Source of the DNA: Thalassospira indica
GTDB taxonomy: Bacteria; Pseudomonadota; Alphaproteobacteria; Rhodospirillales; Thalassospiraceae
Assembly (NCBI RefSeq): GCF_003403095.1
Contig: NZ_CP031555.1
Location: 2,026,001-2,090,000 of the forward strand
DNA: 64,000 nucleotides
Direction: 5' to 3'
The translations under genes and the position numbers were made by a program. Below, piece after piece: positions 44,014 to 51,736 of this stretch. The first letter of the stretch is position 1, and every line of letters starts with the position of its first letter. Under the pieces are notes generated by a model, which saw nothing but the letters and a program-made list of their open reading frames with translations, was not told the origin of the DNA and made no database searches.

Positions 44014-44232
44014 GTTTACGAGATGTTTGGCGGCGACGCAAAGTGTCGATATGCACCACTCGCGCTTATTGCAGTGCAATCTTGTTTCGGTAGGGATAAA
44101 TTGATAGTTCAACAGGGGATGAGTGGCGTATCCGCCCCACTTTCACTGGCGCTTCGGCGGCAGTGATACCGAGGGATACCGCCATCGGACCTTGCAGATA
44201 CCCAAAGACCACCAGATTTCAGGAGAACTCGC

Positions 44233-45033
44233 GTGCCGAACCAAGCCGGGACCCTTTTGGGCCATGATGATCCAGCCCCGTTTGAGGTATTGAACGAAAA
44301 CGGCAAGGGTCATTCGCTTTTTGTCTGTGACCACGCGTCCCGGGAAATCCCCAAAAGCCTTGGTACGCTTGGCCTGCCCGAGGAAGAGCGCAAACGCCAT
44401 ATCGGTTGGGATATCGGTGCACGCAAGGTGACCGAAATTCTGGTCGAACGGTTTGATTGCCGCGCAGTTCTGGGCGGATTTTCACGCCTTGTCATTGATT
44501 GCAACCGCCAGCTATGGGATCCGACCGGGATGCCTGAAATTGCCGATCAGACGGTGGTGCCGGGCAACAAGAACGTCTCGCCCAGCGAACATATGCAGCG
44601 CATCCGCGAGATTTTTCTGCCTTATCACTGGGCGATCGAAGAACAGATTGCCAATTTCCACGCCCATAAAATTGCCCCGGCGCTGATCGCCATTCACAGT
44701 TTTACACCCGTGTTTCAGGGCTTTGAACGCCCCTGGGAAATCGGTGTTTTGTGGGATCAGGATGATCGCATTCCGGTGCCGTTGCTTGAGACTCTTCGGG
44801 CGCAAAACCCGGATTTGACCATCGGCGATAACGAACCTTATTCCGGGCGTCATTTGGCCGATTACACGATTGACCATCACGGCGAGGCGGCTGGTCTTCC
44901 CTGTGTGTCGATTGAAATCCGTCAGGATCTGATTGATACTGATGCGGGATGTGAAAAATGGGCAAAAATCCTTGGCGATGCCTTTGCTGACATCCTTGCG
45001 GATCCGAACCTATACAAGATCAGGAGAGACTGA
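44233..45033 (+). CDS. N-formylglutamate amidohydrolase-family protein (GTG start)
   Basis: 266-aa zinc hydrolase of the FGase family. The metal and substrate motifs are CDHASREIP (32-40), GWDIGA (58-63), IHSFTPVFQG and NEPYSGRHLADYT. True HutG hydrolyses N-formylglutamate, but no hut genes are near, so the substrate may be another N-acyl or N-formyl amino acid. GTG at 44233 follows AGGAGA. The next gene begins one base after this stop codon, so the pair is coupled. Confidence 0.9.
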   Translation: MPNQAGTLLGHDDPAPFEVLNENGKGHSLFVCDHASREIPKSLGTLGLPEEERKRHIGWDIGARKVTEILVERFDCRAVLGGFSRLVIDCNRQLWDPTGMPEIADQTVVPGNKNVSPSEHMQRIREIFLPYHWAIEEQIANFHAHKIAPALIAIHSFTPVFQGFERPWEIGVLWDQDDRIPVPLLETLRAQNPDLTIGDNEPYSGRHLADYTIDHHGEAAGLPCVSIEIRQDLIDTDAGCEKWAKILGDAFADILADPNLYKIRRD

Positions 45034-45034
45034 T

Positions 45035-46204
45035 TTGGCAGGGGCCAACGCGCGTGAGCCGGGATTTTCCATCGGCATAGAAGAAGAATTCTGGCTCGTG
45101 GATCGTGAAACCCGCGATCTTGCCAAAGACCCGCCTGCCGAATTCCTAAAGGATGCCAAGGCAAAGCTTGGCGATCAGGTCTCAAGCGAGTTCATGCGCT
45201 GTCAGGTCGAAACTGGAAGCAAGGTGTGCAACAGCGCACTTGAGGCGCGCGAGCAGCTTATTGAAATGCGCAGCACGCTTTCCGAGGTGGCGGCGAAATA
45301 CGATATGGCGCTGCTGGCGGCATCGACCCATCCCTTTGCCCAGTGGGACGATCAGAAACATACCGATGGCGAAAGGTACAACACCATCGCGCGCGATCTG
45401 CGCACCGTGGTCGACCGGTTGCTGATTTGCGGCATGCATGTCCATGTCGGGATCGAAGATGATGACTTGCGCATCGAACTGATGGCGCAGGCGAGCTATT
45501 TCTTGCCCCATCTTCTCGCGCTCACCACAAGCTCGCCATTCTGGCGCGGCAAGGAGACCGGGCTTCAGACATTCCGTTTGTCGGTGTTTGATAACCTGCC
45601 GCGCACCGGCCTTCCGGAAGTATTTGGCTCGTGGGCGGAATATCGCCGCCATGTCGATATGCTGATTAATGCCGGTGTGATCGAAGATGGCACGAAGCTT
45701 TGGTGGGATTTGCGGCCCTCTGATCGTTGGCCGACCCTTGAGATGCGGATCGCCGATGTTTGTACCGACCTTGAGGACGCGGTCTGTGTTGCATCGATTA
45801 CGCGATGTTTGATGCGCATGCTGTATCGTTTGCGGCGCAACAATCAACGCTGGCGGATTTATGCCAACATGCTTGTGCGTGAAAACCGCTGGCGGGCGTG
45901 TCGTTATGGCAGCGATCCGGGCGAGAAGGCCGGGCTGATCGATTTTGGCCGGGGTGAAATCGTGCCCTATGCCGATCTGCTTGAGGAAATCTTGGAGCTG
46001 ATCCGACCCGACGCCGAATTCTTTGGCTGTGTCGATGAAGTCGAACATGCGCGCACCATTATAAAACGCGGCACCAGTGCGCGCAGACAGCGCGAAATCT
46101 ATGACGCAGCAATCGAACTCGGCGCCTCGTCAAAGGACGCATTGATTGCGGTTGCCGATGTGCTGATTGAACGGACAGATCCCAACGCAAGATCGGACAC
46201 CTAA
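45035..46204 (+). CDS. Glutamate-cysteine ligase-like carboxylate-amine ligase (GCS2 family, TTG start)
   Basis: 389-aa protein of the GCS2/YbdK family. IGIEEEFWLVD (residues 13-23) is the family signature of the ATP-Mg site, and SSEFMRCQVETGSKVC, HVHVGIED and RPSDRWPTLEMRIADV follow. Members link a carboxylate to an amine using ATP. TTG at 45035 was chosen because AGGAGAG lies six bases upstream and the previous stop codon ends at 45033. Coupling with a formylglutamate hydrolase-like gene points to a glutamyl or formyl compound as shared substrate. Confidence 0.88.
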   Translation: MAGANAREPGFSIGIEEEFWLVDRETRDLAKDPPAEFLKDAKAKLGDQVSSEFMRCQVETGSKVCNSALEAREQLIEMRSTLSEVAAKYDMALLAASTHPFAQWDDQKHTDGERYNTIARDLRTVVDRLLICGMHVHVGIEDDDLRIELMAQASYFLPHLLALTTSSPFWRGKETGLQTFRLSVFDNLPRTGLPEVFGSWAEYRRHVDMLINAGVIEDGTKLWWDLRPSDRWPTLEMRIADVCTDLEDAVCVASITRCLMRMLYRLRRNNQRWRIYANMLVRENRWRACRYGSDPGEKAGLIDFGRGEIVPYADLLEEILELIRPDAEFFGCVDEVEHARTIIKRGTSARRQREIYDAAIELGASSKDALIAVADVLIERTDPNARSDT

Positions 46205-46316
46205 CGGGCTTGTCAGCGACCGGTGCATTGAGTATCGTCGCGCCGAAACGGGTTTGGGCCCTTTGAATTCCGCGCATCGGATATCCGCTGTGCAATCCAT
46301 CATCGGAGAAGAATTG

Positions 46317-46562
46317 ATGACCGAAGTCGGTGGTATCGCAGCCGATCAGCTTGCGAGTTATGTCGAGCGTATCGAACGTCTTGAAGAAGAAAAAGCCAAC
46401 CTGATGGCTGATATCAAGGAAGTCTACGGCGAAGCCAAGGCGCTTGGCTATGACGTGAAAATTCTGCGCCAGATCATTCGTCTACGCAAAATGGAAGACC
46501 ACGAGCGCACCGAACAGGAAGAAATCCTGGAAGTCTACAAACGTGCGCTGGGTATGAGCTGA
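46317..46562 (+). CDS. gapR: GapR nucleoid-associated protein (DUF2312)
   Basis: 81-aa DNA-binding protein of the alphaproteobacterial DUF2312/GapR family, which binds overtwisted DNA ahead of replication and transcription. The coiled-coil start IAADQLASYVERIERLEEEK and the closing RQIIRLRKMEDHERTEQEEI are characteristic. ATG at 46317 has GGAGAAG seven bases upstream, so the longer frame to 46167 is not used. It has its own terminator. Confidence 0.95.
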   Translation: MTEVGGIAADQLASYVERIERLEEEKANLMADIKEVYGEAKALGYDVKILRQIIRLRKMEDHERTEQEEILEVYKRALGMS

Positions 46563-46595
46563 CACCATCCTGTCAGAAGACGTGCCGAGAATACC

Positions 46596-46621
46596 AAAAG
46601 CCCGCTTTCAAGCGGGCTTTT
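46596..46621 (+). terminator. Terminator after gapR
   Basis: AAAAGCCCGCTT-TC-AAGCGGGCTTTT is a perfect 12-bp stem. Confidence 0.93.
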
Positions 46622-46640
46622 GCTTTTGTAATCTTGGCAC

Positions 46641-47087
46641 ATGTCAACCGCATCCCGCCCCGAAATCACCGCTGAAGTCACCGAAGGTGTCTGTCGGCTG
46701 TTATATCATCATGAAATGGCCTGCCTGACGGAGCTTCGTCTGGGCAATGGTCGCAGGCTTGATGTGTTGGCGCTTGGCCCCAAAGGGGAACTTTGGGCGG
46801 TCGAGGTCAAGTCATCGGTCGAGGATTTCCGTGTCGACCAAAAATGGCAGAGCTATCTGGATTACTGTGACCGGTTCTTTTTTGCCGTTCCGATGCACTT
46901 TCCCAAGGATCTGATTCCTGAGGATGTCGGACTGATCGTTGCCGACCGGTTCGAGGCCGCGATCATCCGTGCAAGTGCGGAAAAAAAGCTTTCCGCAGCG
47001 CGTCGAAAAAAGCTCCTGATCTCCTTCGGACAGACCGCAGCAGGGCGAGTGAACAAGTTTTCTTCAAAGGAAAATGTATTGGGATAG
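46641..47087 (+). CDS. mmcB: MmcB-family DNA repair protein
   Basis: 148-aa protein of the MmcB family (DUF2028-like PD-(D/E)xK fold). The nuclease-type core is visible as RRLDVLALGPKGELWAVEVK, giving the D-x(n)-E-x-K ligands, followed by the Q-rich part QKWQSYLDYCDRFFFAVPMH. In Caulobacter MmcB is SOS-induced with imuABC. No LexA box was recognised upstream. The gene lies 19 bases after the gapR terminator. Confidence 0.85.
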   Translation: MSTASRPEITAEVTEGVCRLLYHHEMACLTELRLGNGRRLDVLALGPKGELWAVEVKSSVEDFRVDQKWQSYLDYCDRFFFAVPMHFPKDLIPEDVGLIVADRFEAAIIRASAEKKLSAARRKKLLISFGQTAAGRVNKFSSKENVLG

Positions 47088-47285
47088 GCTCTCGAAAGGA
47101 TAGTTTCCTGTTATTATTTCATATTTATGAATACAAATAAGTTATTGATATATAAGTGAAAATATAGATTTCAACTTGCAATATACATCGGAATGGCATC
47201 AAAACGTATAGGTTTAGGTGTGACGAAGCGCACTGGTCTAAGGGTTGTGTTTGTGCGATGCAATATAAGCATTGCGAGAACGTTT

Positions 47286-47340
47286 GGGCCAGACTGAGCA
47301 GTTTTCGATTTCTGTCTTTGACCTTTGTGTCGACTGGCCC
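47286..47340 (+). promoter_or_regulatory. Possible structured leader before the deleted patatin paralogue
   Basis: GGGCCAG (47286-47292) can pair with CTGGCCC (47334-47340) across 41 bases. The 296-base gap (47088-47383) that contains it is AT-rich in its first half, and no gene is seen in it. Confidence 0.35.
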
Positions 47341-47383
47341 GTGTTGGGTGTAACGCCCGGTTCCTTCGTCGGGGGACGATGAC

Positions 47384-47821
47384 ATGGCGGAAAAGAAACG
47401 TGCGATCGCTTTGGCTGGGGGTGGACCAGCAGTTGGTTTGAGCATCGGCGCCTTAAAAAGGCTGCGCTTGAACCCCGATCTCGACGAGGTGTGGGTCAGC
47501 CGTATCCTCGACATCAAACAGATCCGCCAACCCGAAAATCTTTATGACGCGCTGAACAATCTGGTGATGCTGTTTGCCGCAACCACCAGCAAAGATGACG
47601 TCAAGCTCTTCAAATACAAGGTCGCCGAAAGCGGGCTCGATATCCGGGGCATCGAAATCCCGGTTGAAGCCAATATCAGCTACGACTGGACGTGGGAAAA
47701 CCTCGATCAAAGCATCGAGGACGGCTATCGCGCGACCAACGATGTTCTTTCTGCATATCGAAATACCACCGGCGACGTGACTGTTGCCAAACTTCTGGCG
47801 GCAAGTAACGACGCCGCCTGA
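47384..47821 (+). CDS. Patatin-like paralogue with a large in-frame internal deletion
   Basis: 145-aa protein. Residues 1-27 match the first 27 of the patatin-like protein at 50513 (KKRAIALAGGGPAVGLSIGA here). Residue 28 onward matches that protein from residue 263 (RLNPDLDEVWVSRILDIKQI against RLHPDVDEVWVSRILDLKQV). About 235 residues, including the nucleophile and acidic catalytic sites, are missing in frame. It keeps a ribosome site (GGGGGACG) and ends 12 bases before the chemoreceptor gene. It may be a remnant or a binding-only partner; catalysis is not expected. Confidence 0.75.
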   Translation: MAEKKRAIALAGGGPAVGLSIGALKRLRLNPDLDEVWVSRILDIKQIRQPENLYDALNNLVMLFAATTSKDDVKLFKYKVAESGLDIRGIEIPVEANISYDWTWENLDQSIEDGYRATNDVLSAYRNTTGDVTVAKLLAASNDAA

Positions 47822-47833
47822 TGTCATCTGTGA

Positions 47834-49558
47834 ATGTCAATTTTGGATATCCAAAGAATGAAGACTTTTGCGAATCTGAATATCGGGACCAAACTTTCCA
47901 TTTTGCCGGTTATTGCGGTTATTGCGATCATCGCTGTCAGCCTGATTGGCGGGCGGGCCATCATGTCACTTTCTGATGGTCTGGAATTCGCTGTCAGCAA
48001 GGCATATCCCGAGGTCAAGGATATTGGCGAGATTGATCGTAATGTGACCCGGGTGCACCAAACCCTTTATCGCATGCTGTCCTGGTCGGCCGCCGGTGTT
48101 GAAGGCGACCGGATGGAAGCCGTTTCCCAGGATCTTGAAACCCAGATCGAAGAAGCGCGTCAGTCCTTTGTGACGTTGCTTGAAAACGAAAGTCTCCCAG
48201 AATCCGGTCGCCAGATGTCGGTTGATGCGCAGGAACGCTTTGATGGCTATCTTGGCAAGGTCAATCAGGTCCTTGGCATGCTCGACATCGACTATACCGG
48301 GGCGCTCAGCTTTTCCTGGTCTGCACAGTCCGACTATGAAGCACTGATGGATATTCTTTCCAAGCTGCGGGGAACCGCAGAACTCAGAATGGACAGTGCG
48401 AGCGGTGCGGCCATGGCGGTTGGCAGTTCTGCACAGGATCAGACAATTATCGCAGCTGTGTCGGCATCGATCGCCATGGCGGTGATCAGTTTTGTCATCG
48501 CAAGCCTGATCGGGGCGCCGGTCAAAAAGCTGACCCATGTCATGCGCGAAATTGCCGAAGGCAAAACCGATATTTCGGTTCCCTATACCGCACGCAAGGA
48601 TGAGATGGGCAAGATGGCAGATGCGGTTGAAGTGTTCCGCCAGAACGCTGAAAGCCTTGAAGCCGCCGAAGAACAGCGCCTGCAGGACGAAGCCCGCGCA
48701 GTCGAGGAAAAACGCCAGATCATGCAGGAACTGGCGCGCGATATTGAAACGTCGGTACAGGGCACAGCAACGGCGGTCAGTGCCGCGATCGAGGAGATCG
48801 GCGCTTCTGCATCGGCCCTTCTCGACAATGCCGAACGCACCGATCATCAGAGCGAGAACGCCTTTGATGCATCCGGCAAATCCAGCCACAACATGGGCGA
48901 GATCGCCCAGGCGGCATCCGGCTTGGCTTCGGCGATTGCCAATATCAGCGAGGAAATCCAGAAAAGTAGCCGTCAGGCACAGGAAGCCAGCGAGCAGGCC
49001 CGCGACGCGGATGAGAAAATCCGCCGTCTTGAAGAAGCCAGCATCCGTATCGAGGATGTCGCAGCCCTGATCGGCAATATTGCCGAACAGACCAACCTTC
49101 TGGCCCTTAATGCCACGATTGAATCGGCCCGTGCCGGTGAGGCCGGCAAAGGGTTCGCCGTTGTTGCCAACGAGGTCAAAAACCTTGCCAGCCAGACGGC
49201 GAAATCGACCGAGGAAATTGCATCTGAAATTGCCAATGTCCGTGCCGAAACCGGGCAGGCGGTCGAGGCGATCCGAACGATTGTCGAAAGCGTTCAAGGC
49301 ATCAATGAAATTCTGAGACTGACGGCTGAATCTGTTATGGAGCAAGGCAATGCGACAGGCCAGATCAGCACCAGTATCACCGAGGCTGCCGGTTATGCGG
49401 AAACCGTGTCAGGCGGCATTGGTGATGTGCGCGACATTGCCCGGGCGACCCGTGATTCTGCGGGAAGTGTGGGCGAGGCAACCGCTGAGCTTAGCCGCGA
49501 AATGGCAGGGCTAAGCAGTTCGGTTGATGGTCTTGTTGCACGGCTGCGCGCCGTCTGA
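47834..49558 (+). CDS. Methyl-accepting chemotaxis protein
   Basis: 574-aa chemoreceptor. TM1 is at about residues 20-42 and TM2 at 204-227. Between them is a four-helix-bundle-like periplasmic domain of about 160 residues. HAMP at about 228-281 is followed by the cytoplasmic signalling domain with the conserved tip [20 protein letters not shown] (418-437). Neither ATG at 47834 nor the in-frame ATG at 47858 has a clear ribosome site; the first is used. The gene follows the truncated patatin gene at 12 bases and is followed by a secreted Cache protein. The latter could be its ligand-binding partner. Confidence 0.93.
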   Translation: MSILDIQRMKTFANLNIGTKLSILPVIAVIAIIAVSLIGGRAIMSLSDGLEFAVSKAYPEVKDIGEIDRNVTRVHQTLYRMLSWSAAGVEGDRMEAVSQDLETQIEEARQSFVTLLENESLPESGRQMSVDAQERFDGYLGKVNQVLGMLDIDYTGALSFSWSAQSDYEALMDILSKLRGTAELRMDSASGAAMAVGSSAQDQTIIAAVSASIAMAVISFVIASLIGAPVKKLTHVMREIAEGKTDISVPYTARKDEMGKMADAVEVFRQNAESLEAAEEQRLQDEARAVEEKRQIMQELARDIETSVQGTATAVSAAIEEIGASASALLDNAERTDHQSENAFDASGKSSHNMGEIAQAASGLASAIANISEEIQKSSRQAQEASEQARDADEKIRRLEEASIRIEDVAALIGNIAEQTNLLALNATIESARAGEAGKGFAVVANEVKNLASQTAKSTEEIASEIANVRAETGQAVEAIRTIVESVQGINEILRLTAESVMEQGNATGQISTSITEAAGYAETVSGGIGDVRDIARATRDSAGSVGEATAELSREMAGLSSSVDGLVARLRAV

Positions 49559-49637
49559 CGGACCTTTGTGTTCATTTGTTTCAACCAACCAATCGTCAAT
49601 CACGACATCTATATATGATCAACAAGGGAAATTCAGG

Positions 49638-50108
49638 ATGAATAAGGTTTTGCGTTCTTTCGGTGCGGCTCTGGCGTCGTTGCTGATGGTTTTGAGTGTA
49701 TCGTCGGCCATGGCCCAGGATAAGGAAGCAACCGCCAAGGATCTGGTGGATAAGGCAATCGCCCTTTATGACGACGTCGGGCAGGAGAAATCCTTTGATA
49801 TGTTCAACGACAAGTCCGGTGAATTCGTATTTGACGAGTTTTACGTCATTGTTGCTGATGGCGAAAAAGGCACGTTCCTGACACACGCGATCAACCCGAA
49901 GCTTGTTAACAACCCGGGCCTTTGGGATCTTCAGGATGTGAACAGCAAGTTCATCATTCGTGACATGGTCGAAACCGGAAAGGCATCGCCGGATGGTGGT
50001 TGGTCCAACTACACCTGGACTCATCCGCAGACCAAAAAACTTGCCGAAAAGAAAACCTGGGTGAAAGCCCATGACGGCAAGATTTTCATGGTGGGTTATT
50101 ACGACTAA
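49638..50108 (+). CDS. Secreted single-Cache-domain protein
   Basis: 156-aa protein. The signal peptide is cleaved after Ala26 (SSAMA-QDK). The mature part is a single Cache domain (ATAKDLVDKAIALYDDVGQE, then FVFDEFYVIVADGEKGTFLT and a closing HDGKIFMVGYYD). Such domains bind small ligands. As a free periplasmic protein beside a chemoreceptor it may deliver a ligand to it. AAGGGA precedes the ATG by eight bases. It ends with its own terminator. Confidence 0.88.
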   Translation: MNKVLRSFGAALASLLMVLSVSSAMAQDKEATAKDLVDKAIALYDDVGQEKSFDMFNDKSGEFVFDEFYVIVADGEKGTFLTHAINPKLVNNPGLWDLQDVNSKFIIRDMVETGKASPDGGWSNYTWTHPQTKKLAEKKTWVKAHDGKIFMVGYYD

Positions 50109-50130
50109 AAAGTAATCATATCCAGAAAGC

Positions 50131-50154
50131 AAAAACCGCCTTCGGGCGGTTTTT
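50131..50154 (+). terminator. Terminator after the Cache gene
   Basis: AAAAACCGCC-TTCG-GGCGGTTTTT has a UUCG-type loop and a strong stem. Confidence 0.93.
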
Positions 50155-50512
50155 GTGTTTCAAGTAAAATGGATCGATTTGTAAAATATTTGTTAAGTTA
50201 AATGGGTAGGTGTTTGAGCGAATAGTTTAGAAAATACTTAACATGACTCTGATCAAAAGTGCGATTTAGTATATGAATTAATATATTTAATATATTTAAG
50301 TATATGTAATCGCGTGTTTTGTCACATCACTATTGAAGAATTGTCTCAAATGTAGCGGCTTAAAATCATTATAATGATGGCTGTATCTACAGGTCCGCAA
50401 AGACGGACTGGTATCTCCTGGGGGTGAGCGGTGGTGCACGCGATGGCATTCTTATCGTTTGCGCCATGTTGTTTGGACCGAACCATTCGGTTTTCAACAA
50501 GGAGATCGCGAC
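50155..50512 (+). promoter_or_regulatory. AT-rich leader/promoter region of the full-length patatin gene
   Basis: No gene was found here. The first 200 bases are very AT-rich, with repeated TATATTTAA-like tracts (about 50270-50310). The last 120 bases can form stem-loops at 50393-50408 (GTCCG-CAAAGA-CGGAC) and 50477-50491 (ACCGAA-CCA-TTCGGT). The second ends nine bases before the ribosome site AAGGAG at 50499-50504. No known riboswitch class was recognised. Confidence 0.45.
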
Positions 50513-51691
50513 GTGGAAAAGATCAAACGAGCTATCTTTCTGTCAGGCGGCGGGCCTGCTGTTGGCTTAAGCATCGGGGTGCTTAAGCGTCTGCAGCAGG
50601 AACCGGATATAAAATTTGATATCTGGTCGTCTGCCTGTATCGGCGCTTGGCTCTCGGTTGCCTGGCATCAGGCCGACGAGGGTCAGGAACTTGACCAGAC
50701 CATCGCCTTCTTTCGTAAAATTTTCCGACCTGCAAGTGTCTATGAACGGTTCCCGATTGCATCGGCCTTTGCACCGGACTTCTTTTCTGATTTCACCAAC
50801 AAACTCAATTACTTCTTTAACCCCAACAGCTATCAAGGGCTGATCGTGCCGGACGCCATCGGCGAGGCCGTTGAACATGTGCAGCATTTCATGGGCAATC
50901 CGAAATACTGGACGCCGCACAATTTCAACGATGTTTTGCTAAACGGTTTTCTGGCGGCAAATCCCCTGTCGCGTCTTCTGGTCGGATCGATCTATCAGAC
51001 CCAGACCAAGGGACTGGCCAAGATCTATTCACCAGACAGCATGTTTTTGGACCGGCTGAACTTTGATCGGCTGTATCAGCCCGACAAGCCGGCCATGTTC
51101 CACAACGCCTATAACCTTTCCAAGCAGCGGCTTGAACTTTTCACCAACAAACCCGATCACTACGACTTGCCACAGATGAACGCGCAGACGCTGTGTGCCT
51201 GTTCTGCCTTGCCGTTTATCGAAGAGCCGGTCGAAATCAACGGCGATACCTATTGTGAGGGGGCGACTGTTGATACGGTCAACTTCTTTGACTTCCTGCG
51301 CCTGCATCCGGATGTCGATGAGGTGTGGGTCAGCCGTATTCTTGATCTTAAGCAGGTGCGTCAGCCTGAAAACCTTTATGACGCACTGAATAACCTGATC
51401 ATGCTGTTTGCCGCATCGGCCAGCGAAGATGCTGTTGCAGCCTTCAAACGTGAAGTCGCCGAAAGTGGCCGCAAGATCGATATCGTTGAAATCCCGGTTT
51501 CGCCGCACATCAACTATGACTGGACGTGGGAAAACCTTGATCGCGGGATCGAGGATGGCTTTGATTCAACCGATCACATGATTGCGGATTACCGCCAACG
51601 CAAACGTCAGGAAAAGTCTGTTAAAAGTTTGCGCGAAGGGGCGATGCGCATTCTGCCTGAATTCCAAAGCCGCTTTCCGCGCTTTGTGTGA
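50513..51691 (+). CDS. Patatin-like protein with Cys/Glu in place of the Ser/Asp dyad (GTG start)
   Basis: 392-aa patatin-like protein. The oxyanion motif GGGPAVG is at 12-18. At the nucleophile elbow, where GxSxG is normal, the sequence reads SACIG (40-44), placing Cys42 at the Ser position. The DGG/DGA site reads CEGA (248-251), placing Glu249 at the Asp position. Lipase activity is thus uncertain; a cysteine acyl hydrolase or an inactive form are both open. GTG at 50513 has AAGGAG eight bases upstream. A paralogue with its middle deleted lies 3 kb upstream. Confidence 0.82.
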   Translation: MEKIKRAIFLSGGGPAVGLSIGVLKRLQQEPDIKFDIWSSACIGAWLSVAWHQADEGQELDQTIAFFRKIFRPASVYERFPIASAFAPDFFSDFTNKLNYFFNPNSYQGLIVPDAIGEAVEHVQHFMGNPKYWTPHNFNDVLLNGFLAANPLSRLLVGSIYQTQTKGLAKIYSPDSMFLDRLNFDRLYQPDKPAMFHNAYNLSKQRLELFTNKPDHYDLPQMNAQTLCACSALPFIEEPVEINGDTYCEGATVDTVNFFDFLRLHPDVDEVWVSRILDLKQVRQPENLYDALNNLIMLFAASASEDAVAAFKREVAESGRKIDIVEIPVSPHINYDWTWENLDRGIEDGFDSTDHMIADYRQRKRQEKSVKSLREGAMRILPEFQSRFPRFV

Positions 51692-51696
51692 GCAAT

Positions 51697-51726
51697 AAAA
51701 AAAGGGCCGCATGATGCGGCCCTTTT
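51697..51726. terminator. Bidirectional terminator between the patatin and ferredoxin oxidoreductase genes
   Basis: AAAAAAAGGGCCGCAT-G-ATGCGGCCCTTTT has A and T runs at its two ends. Confidence 0.92.
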
Positions 51727-51736
51727 GATTTTTGGC

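Noticed and set aside
47966..49345. 459-codon frame antisense to the chemoreceptor
   Set aside because: It is a mirror of the codon bias of the coiled-coil gene; no domain was recognised.
50391..50512. Cyclic-di-GMP or other known riboswitch before the patatin gene
   Set aside because: Stem-loops are present, but the conserved bases of GEMM or other classes I know were not found.
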